Source: Gordonia aichiensis NBRC 108223 (lineage in GTDB: Bacteria; Actinomycetota; Actinomycetes; Mycobacteriales; Mycobacteriaceae). Taken from it: DNA of 64,000 nt. The stretch covers positions 59,406 to 123,405 of the forward strand of contig NZ_BANR01000015.1 in assembly GCF_000332975.1 (NCBI RefSeq), given 5' to 3'. The notes under the pieces were generated by a model that worked only from the letters and a program-made list of their open reading frames with translations, searched no databases and was not told the origin of the DNA. This document shows, in pieces, positions 24,123 through 36,963 of this stretch. How positions within the stretch are numbered: the stretch's first letter is position 1; the number at the start of each line of letters is the position of its first letter. The position numbers and the translations under genes are program-made.

Positions 24123-26609
24123 CTACTCGGAGTCCTCGGTTTCGGGTTCGTCCGCATTGCGCGCAATCGCGATCACGGTGGTTCCCTCGTCGAGATTCAT
24201 CAAGCGAACACCCTTGGTCTGGCGCCCGGCCTTGCGTACCTGCTTGGCCGCCGTGCGGATGACACCGCCACCGGAGGTGATCGCATACAACTCGGAGTCA
24301 TCGTCGACGATGATCGCGCCGATCAGCTCGCCGCGCCTGCGGTCGTGTTGGATGGTCAACACGCCCTTACCGCCGCGGCCCTGAACCGGATAGTCGTCCA
24401 TTGGTGTTCGCTTCGCGTAGCCGCCCGACGTCGCGACGAGCAGATAGGTGCCTTCCCGCACGACGTTCAGCGAGAGCAACTCGTCGTCGCCGTTGAAACG
24501 CATACCCTGCACGCCCGAGGTCTGGCGACCCATGGGACGCAGCGTCTCGTCATCGGCGTGGAACCGGATCGACTGTCCCTTCTGGGAGACAAGCAGCAGG
24601 TCGTCGTCGGAACTACACAGCTGCGCGCCGACCAGTTCGTCCTCGCCGCGCAGGTTGATCGCGGCGATACCACCGGAGCGGTTGGAATCGAAGTCTTCGA
24701 GCTTGGACTTCTTCACCAGACCGTTGCGGGTGGCGAGCACCAGGTACGGCGCATCCTGATAGGTCTTGAGCTGGATGACCTGCGCGATCCGTTCTTCGGG
24801 CTGGAACGCGAGAAGGTTGGCCACGTGCTGGCCACGTGCGGTGCGGTTGGCCTCGGGCAGCTCATAGGCCTTCGCCCGGTAGACGCGGCCCTTGGTGGTG
24901 AAGAACAGAATCCAGTCGTGGGTGGAGCTGACGAAGAAGTGCTTGACGATGTCGTCCTGCTTGAGACCTGCGCCCTGCACACCCTTGCCGCCGCGCCGCT
25001 GGCTGCGGTAGAGGTCGGTCTTGGTGCGCTTGGCATATCCGGTCTCGGTGATCGTCACGACGACGTCCTCGCGAGCGATCAGATCCTCATCGGTGACGTC
25101 CCCGTCGGCGGCGATGATCTTGGTTCGACGCTCATCGCCGAACTTCTCGACGACCACCTTGAGCTCGTCGCGCACGATCGCGCGCTGACGCTCGGGCTTT
25201 TCGAGGATGTCCTTGAGGTCGGCGATCTCGAGCTCGATCTCGGCCAATTCGTCGATGATCTTCTGTCGCTCGAGGGCAGACAGTCGACGCAACTGCATCG
25301 CAAGGATCGCGTCGGCCTGGATCTCATCGATCTCGAGGAGCCCGATCAAGCCCTGCCGTGCCGCGTCGGTGTTGGCAGACGCACGAATCAACGCGATCAC
25401 TTCGTCAAGAGCGTCAAGGGCTTTCACCAGTCCGCGCAAGATGTGCGCACGCTCTTCGGCCTTGCGCAGGCGGTACCTCGTACGCCGCACGATGACGTCG
25501 ATCTGGTGCGCCACGTAGTAGCGGATCATCTGGTCGAGACGCAGGGTGCGGGGCACACCGTCGACGATCGACAACATGTTGGCACCGAAACTGGTCTGCA
25601 ACTGGCTGTGCTTGTAGAGGTTGTTCAGCACGACCTTCGCGACGGCGTCGCGGCGGAGTGTGACGACGATGCGCATGCCGTCGCGATCCGACGACTGGTC
25701 TTCGATCCGACTGATTCCCTTGAGTTTTCCCTCGTTGACCTGTTCGGCGATCGACGCGATCAGGTTGTCGGGGTTGACCTGGTACGGCAGCTCGGTGACG
25801 ACGAGGGTGGTGGTTCCCTTGTTCTCCTCGATGTCGACGACGCTGCGCATCCGGATGCTGCCGCGGCCCGTCGTATACGCGTCGCGAATGCCCTGGCTGC
25901 CGACAATCAATGCTGCCGTGGGGAAGTCGGGTCCCTTGATGACCTCCATGCACGCGGCGAGGGTGGTCTCCTCGTCTGCCTCGGGATTCTCGAGAGCCCA
26001 GAAGACGGCGTCGGCGACCTCATTGAGGTTGTGCGGCGGGATGTTGGTGGCCATACCCACCGCGATACCGCCCGACCCGTTGATCAACAGGTTCGGGATA
26101 CGCGCGGGCAGAACCGTCGGCTCGTTGGTCTTGCCGTCGTAGTTCGGCGTGAAATCGACTGTCTCCTCGTCGATGTCGCGCAACATCTCCATCGCGAGCG
26201 GCGTGAGCCGAGCCTCGGTGTAACGCATGGCGGCGGCGCCGTCGTTGCCACGTGAACCGAAGTTTCCCTGCCCATCGATGAGCGGGTACCGCATGGACCA
26301 GGGCTGTGCGAGACGCACCAGGGCGTCGTAGATAGCGCTGTCACCGTGCGGGTGATAGTTACCCATCGTCTCCGCAACGGGTTTCGCCGACTTCACGTAT
26401 CCGCGGTCGGGGCGGAAACCGGCGTCGTAGGACGCGTAGAGCAGCCGACGGTGTACCGGCTTGAGTCCGTCGCGCACCTCGGGTAGCGCACGACCGACGA
26501 TGACGCTCATCGCGTAGTCGATGTAGCTGTTCTGCATCTCCTGGCCGAGATCGACCGGCTCGATGCGATCGCCCGCTCCCCCGCTGGGCGGGAGTGTGGT
26601 GTCTGTCAT
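24123..26609 (-). CDS. gyrA: DNA gyrase subunit A
   Basis: 828 residues, full length and without an intein. It breaks and rejoins DNA in the A2B2 gyrase. The catalytic tyrosine is in [11 protein letters not shown]. The quinolone-resistance region reads [14 protein letters not shown], keeping the Ser and Asp of the sensitive E. coli-type sequence at the two main resistance positions. The C-terminal beta-pinwheel with the GyrA-box QRRGGKG is present ([12 protein letters not shown]). It is 72 bp downstream of gyrB on the same strand. Confidence 0.98.
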   Translation of the reverse strand: MTDTTLPPSGGAGDRIEPVDLGQEMQNSYIDYAMSVIVGRALPEVRDGLKPVHRRLLYASYDAGFRPDRGYVKSAKPVAETMGNYHPHGDSAIYDALVRLAQPWSMRYPLIDGQGNFGSRGNDGAAAMRYTEARLTPLAMEMLRDIDEETVDFTPNYDGKTNEPTVLPARIPNLLINGSGGIAVGMATNIPPHNLNEVADAVFWALENPEADEETTLAACMEVIKGPDFPTAALIVGSQGIRDAYTTGRGSIRMRSVVDIEENKGTTTLVVTELPYQVNPDNLIASIAEQVNEGKLKGISRIEDQSSDRDGMRIVVTLRRDAVAKVVLNNLYKHSQLQTSFGANMLSIVDGVPRTLRLDQMIRYYVAHQIDVIVRRTRYRLRKAEERAHILRGLVKALDALDEVIALIRASANTDAARQGLIGLLEIDEIQADAILAMQLRRLSALERQKIIDELAEIELEIADLKDILEKPERQRAIVRDELKVVVEKFGDERRTKIIAADGDVTDEDLIAREDVVVTITETGYAKRTKTDLYRSQRRGGKGVQGAGLKQDDIVKHFFVSSTHDWILFFTTKGRVYRAKAYELPEANRTARGQHVANLLAFQPEERIAQVIQLKTYQDAPYLVLATRNGLVKKSKLEDFDSNRSGGIAAINLRGEDELVGAQLCSSDDDLLLVSQKGQSIRFHADDETLRPMGRQTSGVQGMRFNGDDELLSLNVVREGTYLLVATSGGYAKRTPMDDYPVQGRGGKGVLTIQHDRRRGELIGAIIVDDDSELYAITSGGGVIRTAAKQVRKAGRQTKGVRLMNLDEGTTVIAIARNADEPETEDSE

Positions 26610-26680
26610 CTGTGATCCTTTTCCAGTTCAGAGGGTGGTGTCGGAGAACCGATCTCCTACGTCAACCACCGGCTCATACG

Positions 26681-29118
<2,438 letters not shown>

Positions 29119-29682
29119 TCAGCCGTAGGTGTCGCGCGGTCCCCGACCAGGCACGTGCCGCCGACCCTTCTGCCACGACGGCGCCTTCGGCCCGGAGATC
29201 CGCAACGACGTCACAATGTCGTCGCCCACCGCCGCGGCGATCTTCGCGAGAATCTGACGCTGGACGTAGCGAAGCTGCGTGGCCCACGCCGTCGACTCTG
29301 CCTGGACATGAAGAACCTTGTCGTGCAACGCTTCTGGCTTGGCATGCGCAGCGATGTCGGGTCCGACGATCTGCAGCCACTGGCCGAACAGCGTGCCCTC
29401 GGCGATCTGCGGTTCCCACCCGCGATCACGTGCGAGACTTCCGACGAGACGGCCGAACGGCTGGGGATCACGCGAATCAGGGCCGGCCCCCGACCAGCGG
29501 CGGCGGCTCGACGACCCCCGCGGACGACGGATGGGCGACGCCCGGCCGTGCCCCACCGACTTCCCTGCCGCGCGTGCTGACGCCCTGGCCTCCTCCAGTG
29601 CTCGACGCGCCCGCTCGTATCCGCTCGACGCCTCGCCGCCGGGCACGTCGGCGCCCGACGGATCCTCAGAGGTGCTGCTCAT
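29119..29682 (-). CDS. dciA: DciA-type DUF721 helicase loader
   Basis: 187 residues. A disordered basic N-terminus of about 70 residues is followed by the DUF721 domain (LARDRGWEPQIAEGTLFGQWLQIVGPDIAAHAKPEALHDKVLHVQAESTAWATQLRYV). DciA proteins assist loading of the DnaB replicative helicase in bacteria without DnaC. The ATG overlaps the recF stop (ATGA), so the two are translationally coupled in dnaN-gnd-recF-dciA order, as in mycobacteria (Rv0004). Confidence 0.92.
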   Translation of the reverse strand: MSSTSEDPSGADVPGGEASSGYERARRALEEARASARAAGKSVGHGRASPIRRPRGSSSRRRWSGAGPDSRDPQPFGRLVGSLARDRGWEPQIAEGTLFGQWLQIVGPDIAAHAKPEALHDKVLHVQAESTAWATQLRYVQRQILAKIAAAVGDDIVTSLRISGPKAPSWQKGRRHVPGRGPRDTYG

Positions 29683-30875
29683 GACTCTATGCTCTCAGGC
29701 GTGTCGGACATCAGCTGAGAATGCCGCGTGCCGTCCGGATCGTCCACGACGTCGACGCCGATCCGCCGGCCGCCCACGTCGTCGGGGATGTCCTCGGCAA
29801 CGGCAGCCGTGATCAACAACTGCTCGGCACCCTTGGTGAACTCGACCAGTTTCCGACGCCGTGCGGCGTCGAGCTCGGCGAACACGTCGTCGAGCATGAT
29901 GACCGGCTCGACGCCCTCACTGCGGACGAGTTCGACCGAGCCAAGCCGCAGTGCCAGCGCGAGCGACCACGACTCCCCATGGGATGCGAATCCCTTGGCC
30001 GTCTCCGAGCCGAGCACGATGTCGATGTCGTCGCGGTGGGGCCCGACGAGACTCACACCCCGTTCGATCTCCTTGCTGCGCGTCTGCGTCAACGTCTCGA
30101 GGAGTTGCGACGCAATCGTGTGTGGATCGGGGTCGGCGTCTCGCGACGGGACCATTTCGGGTCCACCCGATGCGCGATAGCCCAACGCGGCGGGGCGGGA
30201 ATGCGGAGCGATCGACGAGTACGACTCGACGAAATGTGGTTCGAGATCACGCAAGACCTCGATCCGAGCGGCCATCACCTGTCCGCCGAGATCGGCCAAC
30301 TGAGCGTCCCAGACGTCGAGAGTGCTGATCACGGAGTCGGCATCGGATCCTCCTCGACGCAACGCCGCGCCTGCCGTCTTCAGCAGCGCCGAGCGTTGGC
30401 GCAGCACCCGATCGTAGTCCGAACGTGCTGCGGCCCAACGTGGTCCGCGCTGCGCGACGAGCTCGTCAATGAATCGACGACGATCACCCGGATCACCCCG
30501 GATCAGCAACAGATCCTCCGGGGCGAACAAGACCGCACGCAACACACCGAGGATCTCGCGCGGGCGTCGACACGCGGATCCGTTGAGCCAGGCCTTGTTC
30601 GACCCCTCAGCTGCGATCTGCAGACTCACCGAGAGCTCTCGTCCGGCATTCTCGACTGTCGCCCCGACCGACGCCGACGCTGCTCCGGAACGGACCAGCG
30701 GACCGTCGGAACTCACCCGGTGCGACCGGAGCGTCGCGACATAGAACAGTGCCTCGAGCAGGTTGGTCTTGCCGAAACCATTGCGGCCGGTGAAGATCGT
30801 CGGTTCTGGGGCGAGCGTCACATCGACCGACGGCCACGACCGATAGTCACGCAGATGCAGTTCACGAACAAACAC
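29679..30875 (-). CDS. recF: DNA replication and repair protein RecF
   Basis: About 398 residues from GTG 30875 (VFVRELHLRDYRSW), the standard RecF N-terminus. The much longer open frame upstream is antisense to nothing conserved and runs through gnd, so it is not used. Walker A is TGRNGFGKTNLLEAL, the ABC signature region is GESWSLALALRLGSVEL, and Walker B is VIMLDDVFAELD. It recognises gapped DNA and helps RecA loading with RecO/RecR. It starts 13 bp after gnd. Confidence 0.96.
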   Translation of the reverse strand: MFVRELHLRDYRSWPSVDVTLAPEPTIFTGRNGFGKTNLLEALFYVATLRSHRVSSDGPLVRSGAASASVGATVENAGRELSVSLQIAAEGSNKAWLNGSACRRPREILGVLRAVLFAPEDLLLIRGDPGDRRRFIDELVAQRGPRWAAARSDYDRVLRQRSALLKTAGAALRRGGSDADSVISTLDVWDAQLADLGGQVMAARIEVLRDLEPHFVESYSSIAPHSRPAALGYRASGGPEMVPSRDADPDPHTIASQLLETLTQTRSKEIERGVSLVGPHRDDIDIVLGSETAKGFASHGESWSLALALRLGSVELVRSEGVEPVIMLDDVFAELDAARRRKLVEFTKGAEQLLITAAVAEDIPDDVGGRRIGVDVVDDPDGTRHSQLMSDTPESIES

Positions 30876-30888
30876 GAAATCGTCGAAA

Positions 30889-31839
30889 TCAGTTGGGCGG
30901 GGCGGATTTCGGTGAGTTCGGTGTCGGTGTCCCGGTCTCGCCGACATTTTTGCCCGCGGTGTTGTGCATGGCGTGGCCACCGAACTGGTTACGCAGTGCT
31001 GAGACGGCTTTGAGAGCGGGCGAGCCGTCCTTCTCGCGAGACGCGAAACGCGCGAAGAGAGCCGCGGAGATGACGTTGGCCGGGACGGCGTGGCGGATTG
31101 CCTCCTCCACTGTCCACCGACCTTCGCCGGAATCCGGTGTGTAATCGGAGATCTCGGTGAGTCCCGGATCCTCCTGCAGAGCCCGGACCAGGAGATCGAG
31201 CAACCACGAGCGGATGACAGTGCCGTGGGTCCAGGCACGCATCGTGCCCTCGACGTCGGCGATGAGCGGCTCTGCGGTGAGCAGCGCATAACCTTCCCCG
31301 TAGGCGTGCATGAGCCCGTACTCGATGCCGTTGTGCACCATCTTCGCGTAATGACCGGCGCCGACGGGTCCGGCGTGCACGAATCCGTCCGCACGTTCGC
31401 CCTCCGGGCGCAGCGCATCGAAAATCGGCATCAACCGGTCGACGTCGGCGTCGGATCCGCCGACCATCAGTCCATAGCCATTCTCCAGACCCCAGACGCC
31501 GCCGGAGACGCCGCAGTCGAGATAGCCGATTCCCTTGTCGCCCAGCATTTTCGCGTGAGGAGCATCGTCGGTGTAGCGCGAATTACCACCGTCGACGACG
31601 ACGTCGCCCGGCGCGAGCAACTCGGCGAGCTGGGCAACACACTGCTGGGTGGGCTCACCAGAGGGCACCATGATCCACACAGCGCGCGGTGCCTCGAGCG
31701 CAGAAACCATGTCGGCCATCGATGCGACGTCGGACACCTCGGGGCGAGGGTCGTAGCCGACGACCGTGTGGCCACCGCGCTCGATACGGGTGCGCATGTT
31801 GGCGCCCATCTTGCCGAGGCCGATCAATCCGAGCTGCAT
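30889..31839 (-). CDS. gnd: 6-phosphogluconate dehydrogenase, decarboxylating
   Basis: 316 residues, the short YqeC/GntZ-type form. The Rossmann motif is GLIGLGKMGANM, the substrate loop is DGGNSRYTDD, and the active-site region is HAGPVGAGHYAKMVHNGIEYG. It converts 6-phosphogluconate to ribulose-5-phosphate with NAD(P) reduction in the pentose phosphate pathway. A gnd gene between dnaN and recF is characteristic of mycolata. The last 20 or so residues are a Pro/Ser-rich tail. Confidence 0.95.
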   Translation of the reverse strand: MQLGLIGLGKMGANMRTRIERGGHTVVGYDPRPEVSDVASMADMVSALEAPRAVWIMVPSGEPTQQCVAQLAELLAPGDVVVDGGNSRYTDDAPHAKMLGDKGIGYLDCGVSGGVWGLENGYGLMVGGSDADVDRLMPIFDALRPEGERADGFVHAGPVGAGHYAKMVHNGIEYGLMHAYGEGYALLTAEPLIADVEGTMRAWTHGTVIRSWLLDLLVRALQEDPGLTEISDYTPDSGEGRWTVEEAIRHAVPANVISAALFARFASREKDGSPALKAVSALRNQFGGHAMHNTAGKNVGETGTPTPNSPKSAPPN

Positions 31840-31894
31840 GGCTTCCCTTCGCTGGTGTGCGTGAAAGATCAGTGCCCGCCGGGTGTTTCGTGGT

Positions 31895-33061
31895 CTATCC
31901 GGGCAGTCGAACCGGCATCAACAGGTAGGTGAACACGCTGTCCGGCGCGACAAACGCTCCCGACTCGTCGGCGACGGGTTCATCTCCGGTCGATGGACGC
32001 AGCACTGCGGGGCGGCTCGGCGTCGTGAATCCGAAGTCGACTGTTGCCACGCCGATCGCCGACAAGCCGTCCTGCAGGTACGTCGGGTTGAAGGCGATGG
32101 TCAGCGGCTCACCGTAGAACTGCACAGGTAGTTCTTCCTCGGCGCGCCCTGCCTCGTCGCCACCGGCAGTGAGCAGGACGGATCCGTCGCGGAACTCCAT
32201 CCGGACCTGGGCACCGCGCTCGGCCACCAGCGCCACGCGCTTGATCGCCTCGATGAGCGGAGCGCTCTCGATGGTCGCGATCGCGGTGTGACTGGCGGGC
32301 AGGAGCTGGCGGAACTTGGGGAACTCCGCGTCGAGCAGACGTGTCGTCGTCTGCTTGGTCTCGCCGACGATTCCGAGGATCCCCTCGCCGCCGAGCGAGG
32401 TGCCGCTGCCGAACGCGAGCTTCACATCGCCGGAATCCGAACTCGCGGTGCGTGCGCTGTCGGAGAGTGTCTTCGCCGGAACGAGGACAGCACCCGAAGC
32501 GCTGGGATCTGCTGGGTCCCATTCCAATTCGCGAACAGCAAGGCGGAACCGGTCGGTGGCGGCAAGCACAACGGTCTTGCCGTCGATCTCCACGCGTACG
32601 CCGGTGAGCATCGGCAATGTGTCGTCGCGGCCGGCAGCGACAGCGACCTGGGAGATGGCCTCGGCGAACACCTGCGCCGGGATGGTGCCCGTAACCGCAG
32701 GGACGTCGGGGAGCTGGGGATAATCTTCGACCGGCATCGTCGGCAGCGAGAACTTCGCGCTGCCACACGTGATGGCGACACGGGAGCCGTCGAGCGAGAC
32801 GTCGACCGGCTTGTTCGGCAGCGCCTTGGTGATGTCGGCCAGCAGTCGCCCGGACACCAGGACCTGCCCGGGTTCGGCGACCTCGGCCGCGATCTGCTGC
32901 TGCGCGGAGACCTCGTAGTCGAAGCCGGAGACGGTCAGCCCGTTGTCGTCTGCGAGGAGAACCACACAACCGAGCACGGGAACGGGCGGACGAGACGGCA
33001 GACTGCGCGCTACCCAGGCGACGGCATCGGCGAACTCGTCACGCGCGACACGGAACTTCAT
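31895..33061 (-). CDS. dnaN: DNA polymerase III sliding clamp
   Basis: 388 residues with the three-domain beta-clamp layout. It starts [31 protein letters not shown] and ends [13 protein letters not shown], the conserved C-terminus. It forms a dimeric ring that tethers polymerase to DNA and recruits repair and initiation factors. It is transcribed away from oriC on the same strand as dnaA. Confidence 0.97.
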   Translation of the reverse strand: MKFRVARDEFADAVAWVARSLPSRPPVPVLGCVVLLADDNGLTVSGFDYEVSAQQQIAAEVAEPGQVLVSGRLLADITKALPNKPVDVSLDGSRVAITCGSAKFSLPTMPVEDYPQLPDVPAVTGTIPAQVFAEAISQVAVAAGRDDTLPMLTGVRVEIDGKTVVLAATDRFRLAVRELEWDPADPSASGAVLVPAKTLSDSARTASSDSGDVKLAFGSGTSLGGEGILGIVGETKQTTTRLLDAEFPKFRQLLPASHTAIATIESAPLIEAIKRVALVAERGAQVRMEFRDGSVLLTAGGDEAGRAEEELPVQFYGEPLTIAFNPTYLQDGLSAIGVATVDFGFTTPSRPAVLRPSTGDEPVADESGAFVAPDSVFTYLLMPVRLPG

Positions 33062-33632
33062 GCTCGGTGGTTGCCCTTCTCTCGGTATTCGCCAGGAGTT
33101 CCCACTCTAGAGCGCGATCGCGTGGCGGGGAGTCGTTGGGGTCAAGTCGCCACGCCGCGGTCATCGTCGCGCTGTCGATCTCGACGAGCCGTCGACGCTG
33201 AGTTCAGCACGATGTGTGCACAACACCTTCTTAGAAGAAGTTCTCTTTAGAGAGGGATCCATAACAGTCGTAGGCGCTGTGAAATCTGTGGATAACGCGT
33301 CGGATCCCATGTCAGGGCGTCGAGGGCGCTGTGGATCGATCGTGGAGGGATCCTGGGAGCGTCGGACCGGTTGTGCACATGTCGGATTCTGTTCGAGGAT
33401 CGTCCACGTTCTGTACACATCAGCGGGGCTGTTACTCACAGTCCGTCCACAGAGCTGCGGAGACCAGAGGGCGGCGCGCTCGCCGGCTGTCGACGGCCGG
33501 AATCCGGTCGGCACGACGTGTCGACGACCCTTGTGTTGTGGTTGAGACTTGTCCTCTGCGATGGATGAGGAGTCGAGGGAAACGACAAGGCCTCCGCTGG
33601 CCCACGGGCAGCGGAGGATCACGGGGCGGAGG
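33062..33632. other. oriC: Origin of replication (oriC), dnaA-dnaN intergenic region
   Basis: 571 bases between dnaN and dnaA, the usual oriC location in actinobacteria. DnaA boxes or close variants include TGTGCACAA (33215-33223), TGTGGATAA (33287-33295, an exact TTATCCACA complement), TGTGGATCG (33330-33338), TTGTGCACA (33371-33379) and CCGTCCACA (33443-33451). An AT-richer stretch at 33224-33272 (TTCTTAGAAGAAGTTCTC) is a candidate unwinding site. Strand bias of genes flips at this locus. Confidence 0.9.
33591..33617 (-). terminator. dnaA terminator
   Basis: CCTCCGCTG (33591-33599) pairs with CAGCGGAGG (33609-33617) around a 9-base loop, 15 bp after the dnaA stop. On the transcribed strand it is followed by CTTGTCGTTT, so it probably ends dnaA transcription before oriC. 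Confidence 0.7.
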
Positions 33633-35252
33633 TCAGCCGACGGCGCGCTGTTTGATGCGCGCGGTGAGCTCCTGGACGTGGTCGTAGACCTTGCGGCGTT
33701 CGGCCATCTCTTTGCGGATCTTGCGTTCGGCGTACATCACCGTGGTGTGGTCACGGTCGAAGGTTTCGCCGATCTTCGGCAGTGAGAGGTCGGTGAGCTC
33801 GCGGCAGAGGTACATCGAGATCTGGCGTGCCTGGGCGATGGCCCTGGTCTTGCCGGGACCGCGCAGCTCGTCGACCGAGATGTCGAAGTACTCCGCGGTG
33901 ATCGCGAGAATCGACGCCGCGCTCACCTCGAGCGTGCCCGAGTTGGGCAGCAGCGCTTGGAGAACCACCTCAGCGAGGGATTTGTCGAGGTCGGTGTTGT
34001 TCAGGGATGCGAAGGCCGTGACACGGATGAGGGCGCCCTCGAGCTCACGGATGTTGCGCTCGATCTTCGACGCGATCAGTTCGAGGACGTCGTCGGGGAC
34101 GGCGATGCTGTCCATCTGGGCCTTTTTGCGCAGGATCGCGATGCGAGTCTCGAGATCGGGCGGCTGAACGTCGGTGATCAGGCCCCATTCGAACCTGGTG
34201 CGCAGCCGATCCTCAAGTGTTGCAAGCTGTTTCGGCGGACGGTCAGAGGAGACGACGATCTGTTTGCTCGCGTTGTGCAGCGTGTTGAAGGTGTGGAAGA
34301 ACTCTTCCTGGATACCTTCCTTGCCGATCAGGAACTGGATGTCGTCGACGAGGAGCACGTCGACATCGCGGTAGCGGCGCTTGAAGGCGACTCGACGGTC
34401 GTCACGCAGCGAATTGATGAAGTCGTTGGTGAACTCTTCGGTCGAGACGTATTTGACGCGCATACCGGGGAACAGGCGCTGTGCGTAGTGCCCGGCGGCG
34501 TGCAGGAGGTGTGTCTTACCCAGACCGGACTCGCCCCAGATGAACAGCGGATTGTAGGCACGGGCGGGCGCCTCGGCCACGGCGACGGCCGACGCGTGGG
34601 CGAAGCGATTCGATGCTCCGATGACGAAGGTGTCGAAGGTGTACTTGGGGTTCAGATTGGCCCCCGAGGGAGTGGGGGCTGCGGTCGGTCGCTCGGCGAA
34701 ATACGACGGCCAGTTGGCCGGCCCGCCGCGGGTACCGCTGTCGGGACCCGTTCCGTTCCCGCCCGGGGTCGACAGCTGTGTGCCGAACGAGTCACTGCCG
34801 AGGGGATCACCGGGTTGGTTGAGCGGGCGTCGCGCGGCACCGAACTGTGCGGTATCCGACGCCACTGTGTGCCCGGGAGCACCGAACTCTGCTGTACCGA
34901 CGCCTGTGGTCGAGGGCATCGACGTCGGTGATCCGACCTGGGTGGCAGGCTCGGACTCGGTGATCGGCGTCGGGGTGGCGATGCGGACACCGAGGTCGAC
35001 GGGCTGCCCGAGATGACGGGAGAGCGCGCTGCGGATCGTGTCGCGGAGCGTGCGCTCGATCTGTTCCTGGACGAGCGGCGTCGGAACGGTGAGGAGGGCG
35101 AAGCCCTCGGCAAGTGTCAGAGGCTGCACGAGCGACAGCCATGCCTTTTGTTGCCGGGTGAGAGGTTCGTGGTCGCCGCCGGCGGAATCGTCGTTGAGTT
35201 CTGCGACGACCTGTTGCCAGACCTCGCCGAACGAGTCGCGATCAGAAGTCAC
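33633..35252 (-). CDS. dnaA: Chromosomal replication initiator protein DnaA
   Basis: 539 residues from GTG 35252. Domain I (about 1-90) is followed by a long Pro/Gly-rich domain II. The AAA+ domain has Walker [15 protein letters not shown] and Walker [11 protein letters not shown]. Domain IV has the DnaA-box-binding motif [14 protein letters not shown] near the end. It melts oriC and starts replication; three DnaA boxes in its own upstream region indicate autoregulation. Confidence 0.98.
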   Translation of the reverse strand: MTSDRDSFGEVWQQVVAELNDDSAGGDHEPLTRQQKAWLSLVQPLTLAEGFALLTVPTPLVQEQIERTLRDTIRSALSRHLGQPVDLGVRIATPTPITESEPATQVGSPTSMPSTTGVGTAEFGAPGHTVASDTAQFGAARRPLNQPGDPLGSDSFGTQLSTPGGNGTGPDSGTRGGPANWPSYFAERPTAAPTPSGANLNPKYTFDTFVIGASNRFAHASAVAVAEAPARAYNPLFIWGESGLGKTHLLHAAGHYAQRLFPGMRVKYVSTEEFTNDFINSLRDDRRVAFKRRYRDVDVLLVDDIQFLIGKEGIQEEFFHTFNTLHNASKQIVVSSDRPPKQLATLEDRLRTRFEWGLITDVQPPDLETRIAILRKKAQMDSIAVPDDVLELIASKIERNIRELEGALIRVTAFASLNNTDLDKSLAEVVLQALLPNSGTLEVSAASILAITAEYFDISVDELRGPGKTRAIAQARQISMYLCRELTDLSLPKIGETFDRDHTTVMYAERKIRKEMAERRKVYDHVQELTARIKQRAVG

Positions 35253-35834
35253 GGTCAGGCCTTCCCACCCCGAGAAAATTACCAGGATCAGTCATCGGGG
35301 ACTCACGATGCCGGAACGGGAGCCGACTTGTCCACACACTTATCCACAGTTGTGTACAACTAAGGCGGGATGGGTGAGACGCCGCATACGCGTCGTGGTG
35401 ATGTGAGTGGCGGATCGGCCACCGTCACTGGGAAACGACGCTAACAGAACGACGCCGAGACCGACAACGCAAGCGTCGAATTTGCTCGTGGAGAGCGCAA
35501 AGCCGACGTGACGAGCGTGATCCGGGTCGTCGAACACCAGGCACTATGCACGACGTGGTGAGCGTCACCGCTGGTCACGGCGTTGGAGAGGATCCGCTCG
35601 TTTGATTTGGGGGTACCCGGTCCAGTAGTCTCGACTGGTCATCCAGGTATGCGGATTTGCGTGGTGGCACCCCTGTCATCCGATGAACGGACTGCGTGCG
35701 GTTCGTTCGGTGGGAACAGGGTCACCCAACCGGCACGAGTCCGGCACCGCTGCCTTGATAAGCAGACCACTGACGAAGATCGTGGGTGCGCGCATAGTCG
35801 GCGTTCCCACGTACGAGCACAAGGAGTACCAGCC
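35253..35834. promoter_or_regulatory. dnaA-rpmH divergent promoter region with DnaA boxes
   Basis: 582 bases without a supported gene. DnaA boxes are TTGTCCACA (35328-35336), TTATCCACA (35340-35348) and TTGTGTACA (35350-35358), clustered 75-105 bp upstream of dnaA. The rpmH promoter lies in the right half. The three tightly spaced boxes suggest feedback control of dnaA and possibly a second DnaA-loading cluster. Confidence 0.8.
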
Positions 35835-35978
35835 GTGGCCAAGGGCAAGCGGACTTTCCAGCCGAACAACCGTCGTCGTGCGCGCGTGCATGGTTTCCGG
35901 TTGCGCATGCGTACCCGCGCGGGTCGTTCGATCATCAACACCCGTCGCAGCAAGGGCCGCGCAAAGCTCTCGGCCTGA
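35835..35978 (+). CDS. rpmH: 50S ribosomal protein L34
   Basis: 47 residues from GTG 35835 ([20 protein letters not shown]), behind AAGGAG. The sequence is the standard basic L34, ending [10 protein letters not shown]. It is the first gene of the rpmH-rnpA-yidD-yidC-jag-rsmG order that runs away from dnaA. Confidence 0.97.
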   Translation: MAKGKRTFQPNNRRRARVHGFRLRMRTRAGRSIINTRRSKGRAKLSA

Positions 35979-36051
35979 TCTGCACAACACCGCGAGTGCC
36001 GGCGGCGAAGTTTTTCGCCGTCGGATCGCTCCGGTGGCGATTGGGTCGGTG

Positions 36052-36516
36052 ATGGCGTCAATCCACCGGATCTCCACACGATCCGACTTTTCCCGCACGC
36101 TCAAGAAGGGCGTGCGGGTATCGTCGCGCGATCTTCTGCTCACAGTGCTGGTTCTTCCAACGCAGTGGCCTGATGACACGGGAGGTCGAGTCGGGGTTGC
36201 CTCCTCCGGTGGCCCGTGGCTGGGGCTGATCGTCAGCAAGTCTGTGGGCAACGCCGTGATACGACACCGAGTGGCACGCCGGATTCGAGCGGCATTCGAC
36301 GAGGTGCGTGGTGACTGCCCGACGACCGAAACGTCCATTGTCGTACGTGCACTTCCGAGCGCGGCCGAGGCGTCGAGCGTCGAGCTTGCTGCACAGCTCC
36401 GTAAGGCGCTGCGTAATGGCAAGGTGAGGCGCGTCGCCGCAGAGGTACTGGGTTCAGGGGCACTGGGGTCAGGAGCGCCCGGCGTGTCCGGTGGCTCCAG
36501 CGGCGGGACATTCTGA
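36052..36516 (+). CDS. rnpA: Ribonuclease P protein component
   Basis: About 154 residues; ATG 36052 is chosen, with GTG 36049 as an alternative. The RnpA core is visible: HRISTRSDFSRTLKKG at the start and VSKSVGNAVIRHRVARRIRAAF, where the classical RNR is RHR. The protein helps the RNA subunit bind pre-tRNA for 5' maturation. The last 25 residues are a Gly/Ser-rich tail. Its stop overlaps the yidD start (TGATG). Confidence 0.93.
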   Translation: MASIHRISTRSDFSRTLKKGVRVSSRDLLLTVLVLPTQWPDDTGGRVGVASSGGPWLGLIVSKSVGNAVIRHRVARRIRAAFDEVRGDCPTTETSIVVRALPSAAEASSVELAAQLRKALRNGKVRRVAAEVLGSGALGSGAPGVSGGSSGGTF

Positions 36517-36956
36517 TGTCAGCCAACCCGTCGGTTCAGGCGCTGATCCGCTTCTGTCATCTGCTGCCACGTCGAGTGGTCATCTTCCTCATCGAGTTGT
36601 ATCGAACCTGGGTGTCCCCGCTGAGGCTGCCGACGTGTCGATTCGAGCCGACCTGCTCGGGGTACGCGGTCGAGGCGTTGTCCCGGCACGGTTTCGTCTA
36701 CGGGGGCGCGCTGTCGCTGATTCGACTTCTGAAGTGCGGTCCATGGCACAAGCCGGGCTACGACCCGGTTCCCGAGGAATCGTTCCGCTGGCCGTGGATG
36801 CCGCGGACGGACCCGAACAAGCCGGACGGCGAGCAAGACCAAGAGTTTCCATCGACGCATGACAGGTCCGCCGTCGGCGGGCCGGCCGTGCGCGGACGTG
36901 TAATCACGGAGGACTCCACGAACAGCGTGGGTGTCTCCGCGAAGAGTGAGGGGTAA
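36516..36956 (+). CDS. yidD: Membrane protein insertion efficiency factor
   Basis: 146 residues. The conserved YidD core is [29 protein letters not shown] and [15 protein letters not shown]. An extra Asp/Glu/Ser-rich C-terminal tail of about 50 residues is not conserved. It is coupled to rnpA by overlap and lies just before yidC, whose membrane-insertion work it supports. Confidence 0.95.
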   Translation: MSANPSVQALIRFCHLLPRRVVIFLIELYRTWVSPLRLPTCRFEPTCSGYAVEALSRHGFVYGGALSLIRLLKCGPWHKPGYDPVPEESFRWPWMPRTDPNKPDGEQDQEFPSTHDRSAVGGPAVRGRVITEDSTNSVGVSAKSEG

Positions 36957-36963
36957 CTGTCCC

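Noticed and set aside
24345..26255. A 636-residue plus-strand ORF opposite gyrA
   Set aside because: It is antisense to a fully conserved gyrA and owes its length to high GC at third positions; the same applies to the 764-residue ORF opposite gyrB.
25990..26450. Possible quinolone-resistance change in gyrA
   Set aside because: The motif GDSAIYD keeps the Ser and Asp of sensitive enzymes, so it is not a resistance allele by these positions.
30876..31418. N-terminal extension of recF to 31418
   Set aside because: The extra 180 residues overlap gnd on the same strand in another frame and have no similarity to RecF; GTG 30875 gives the standard start.
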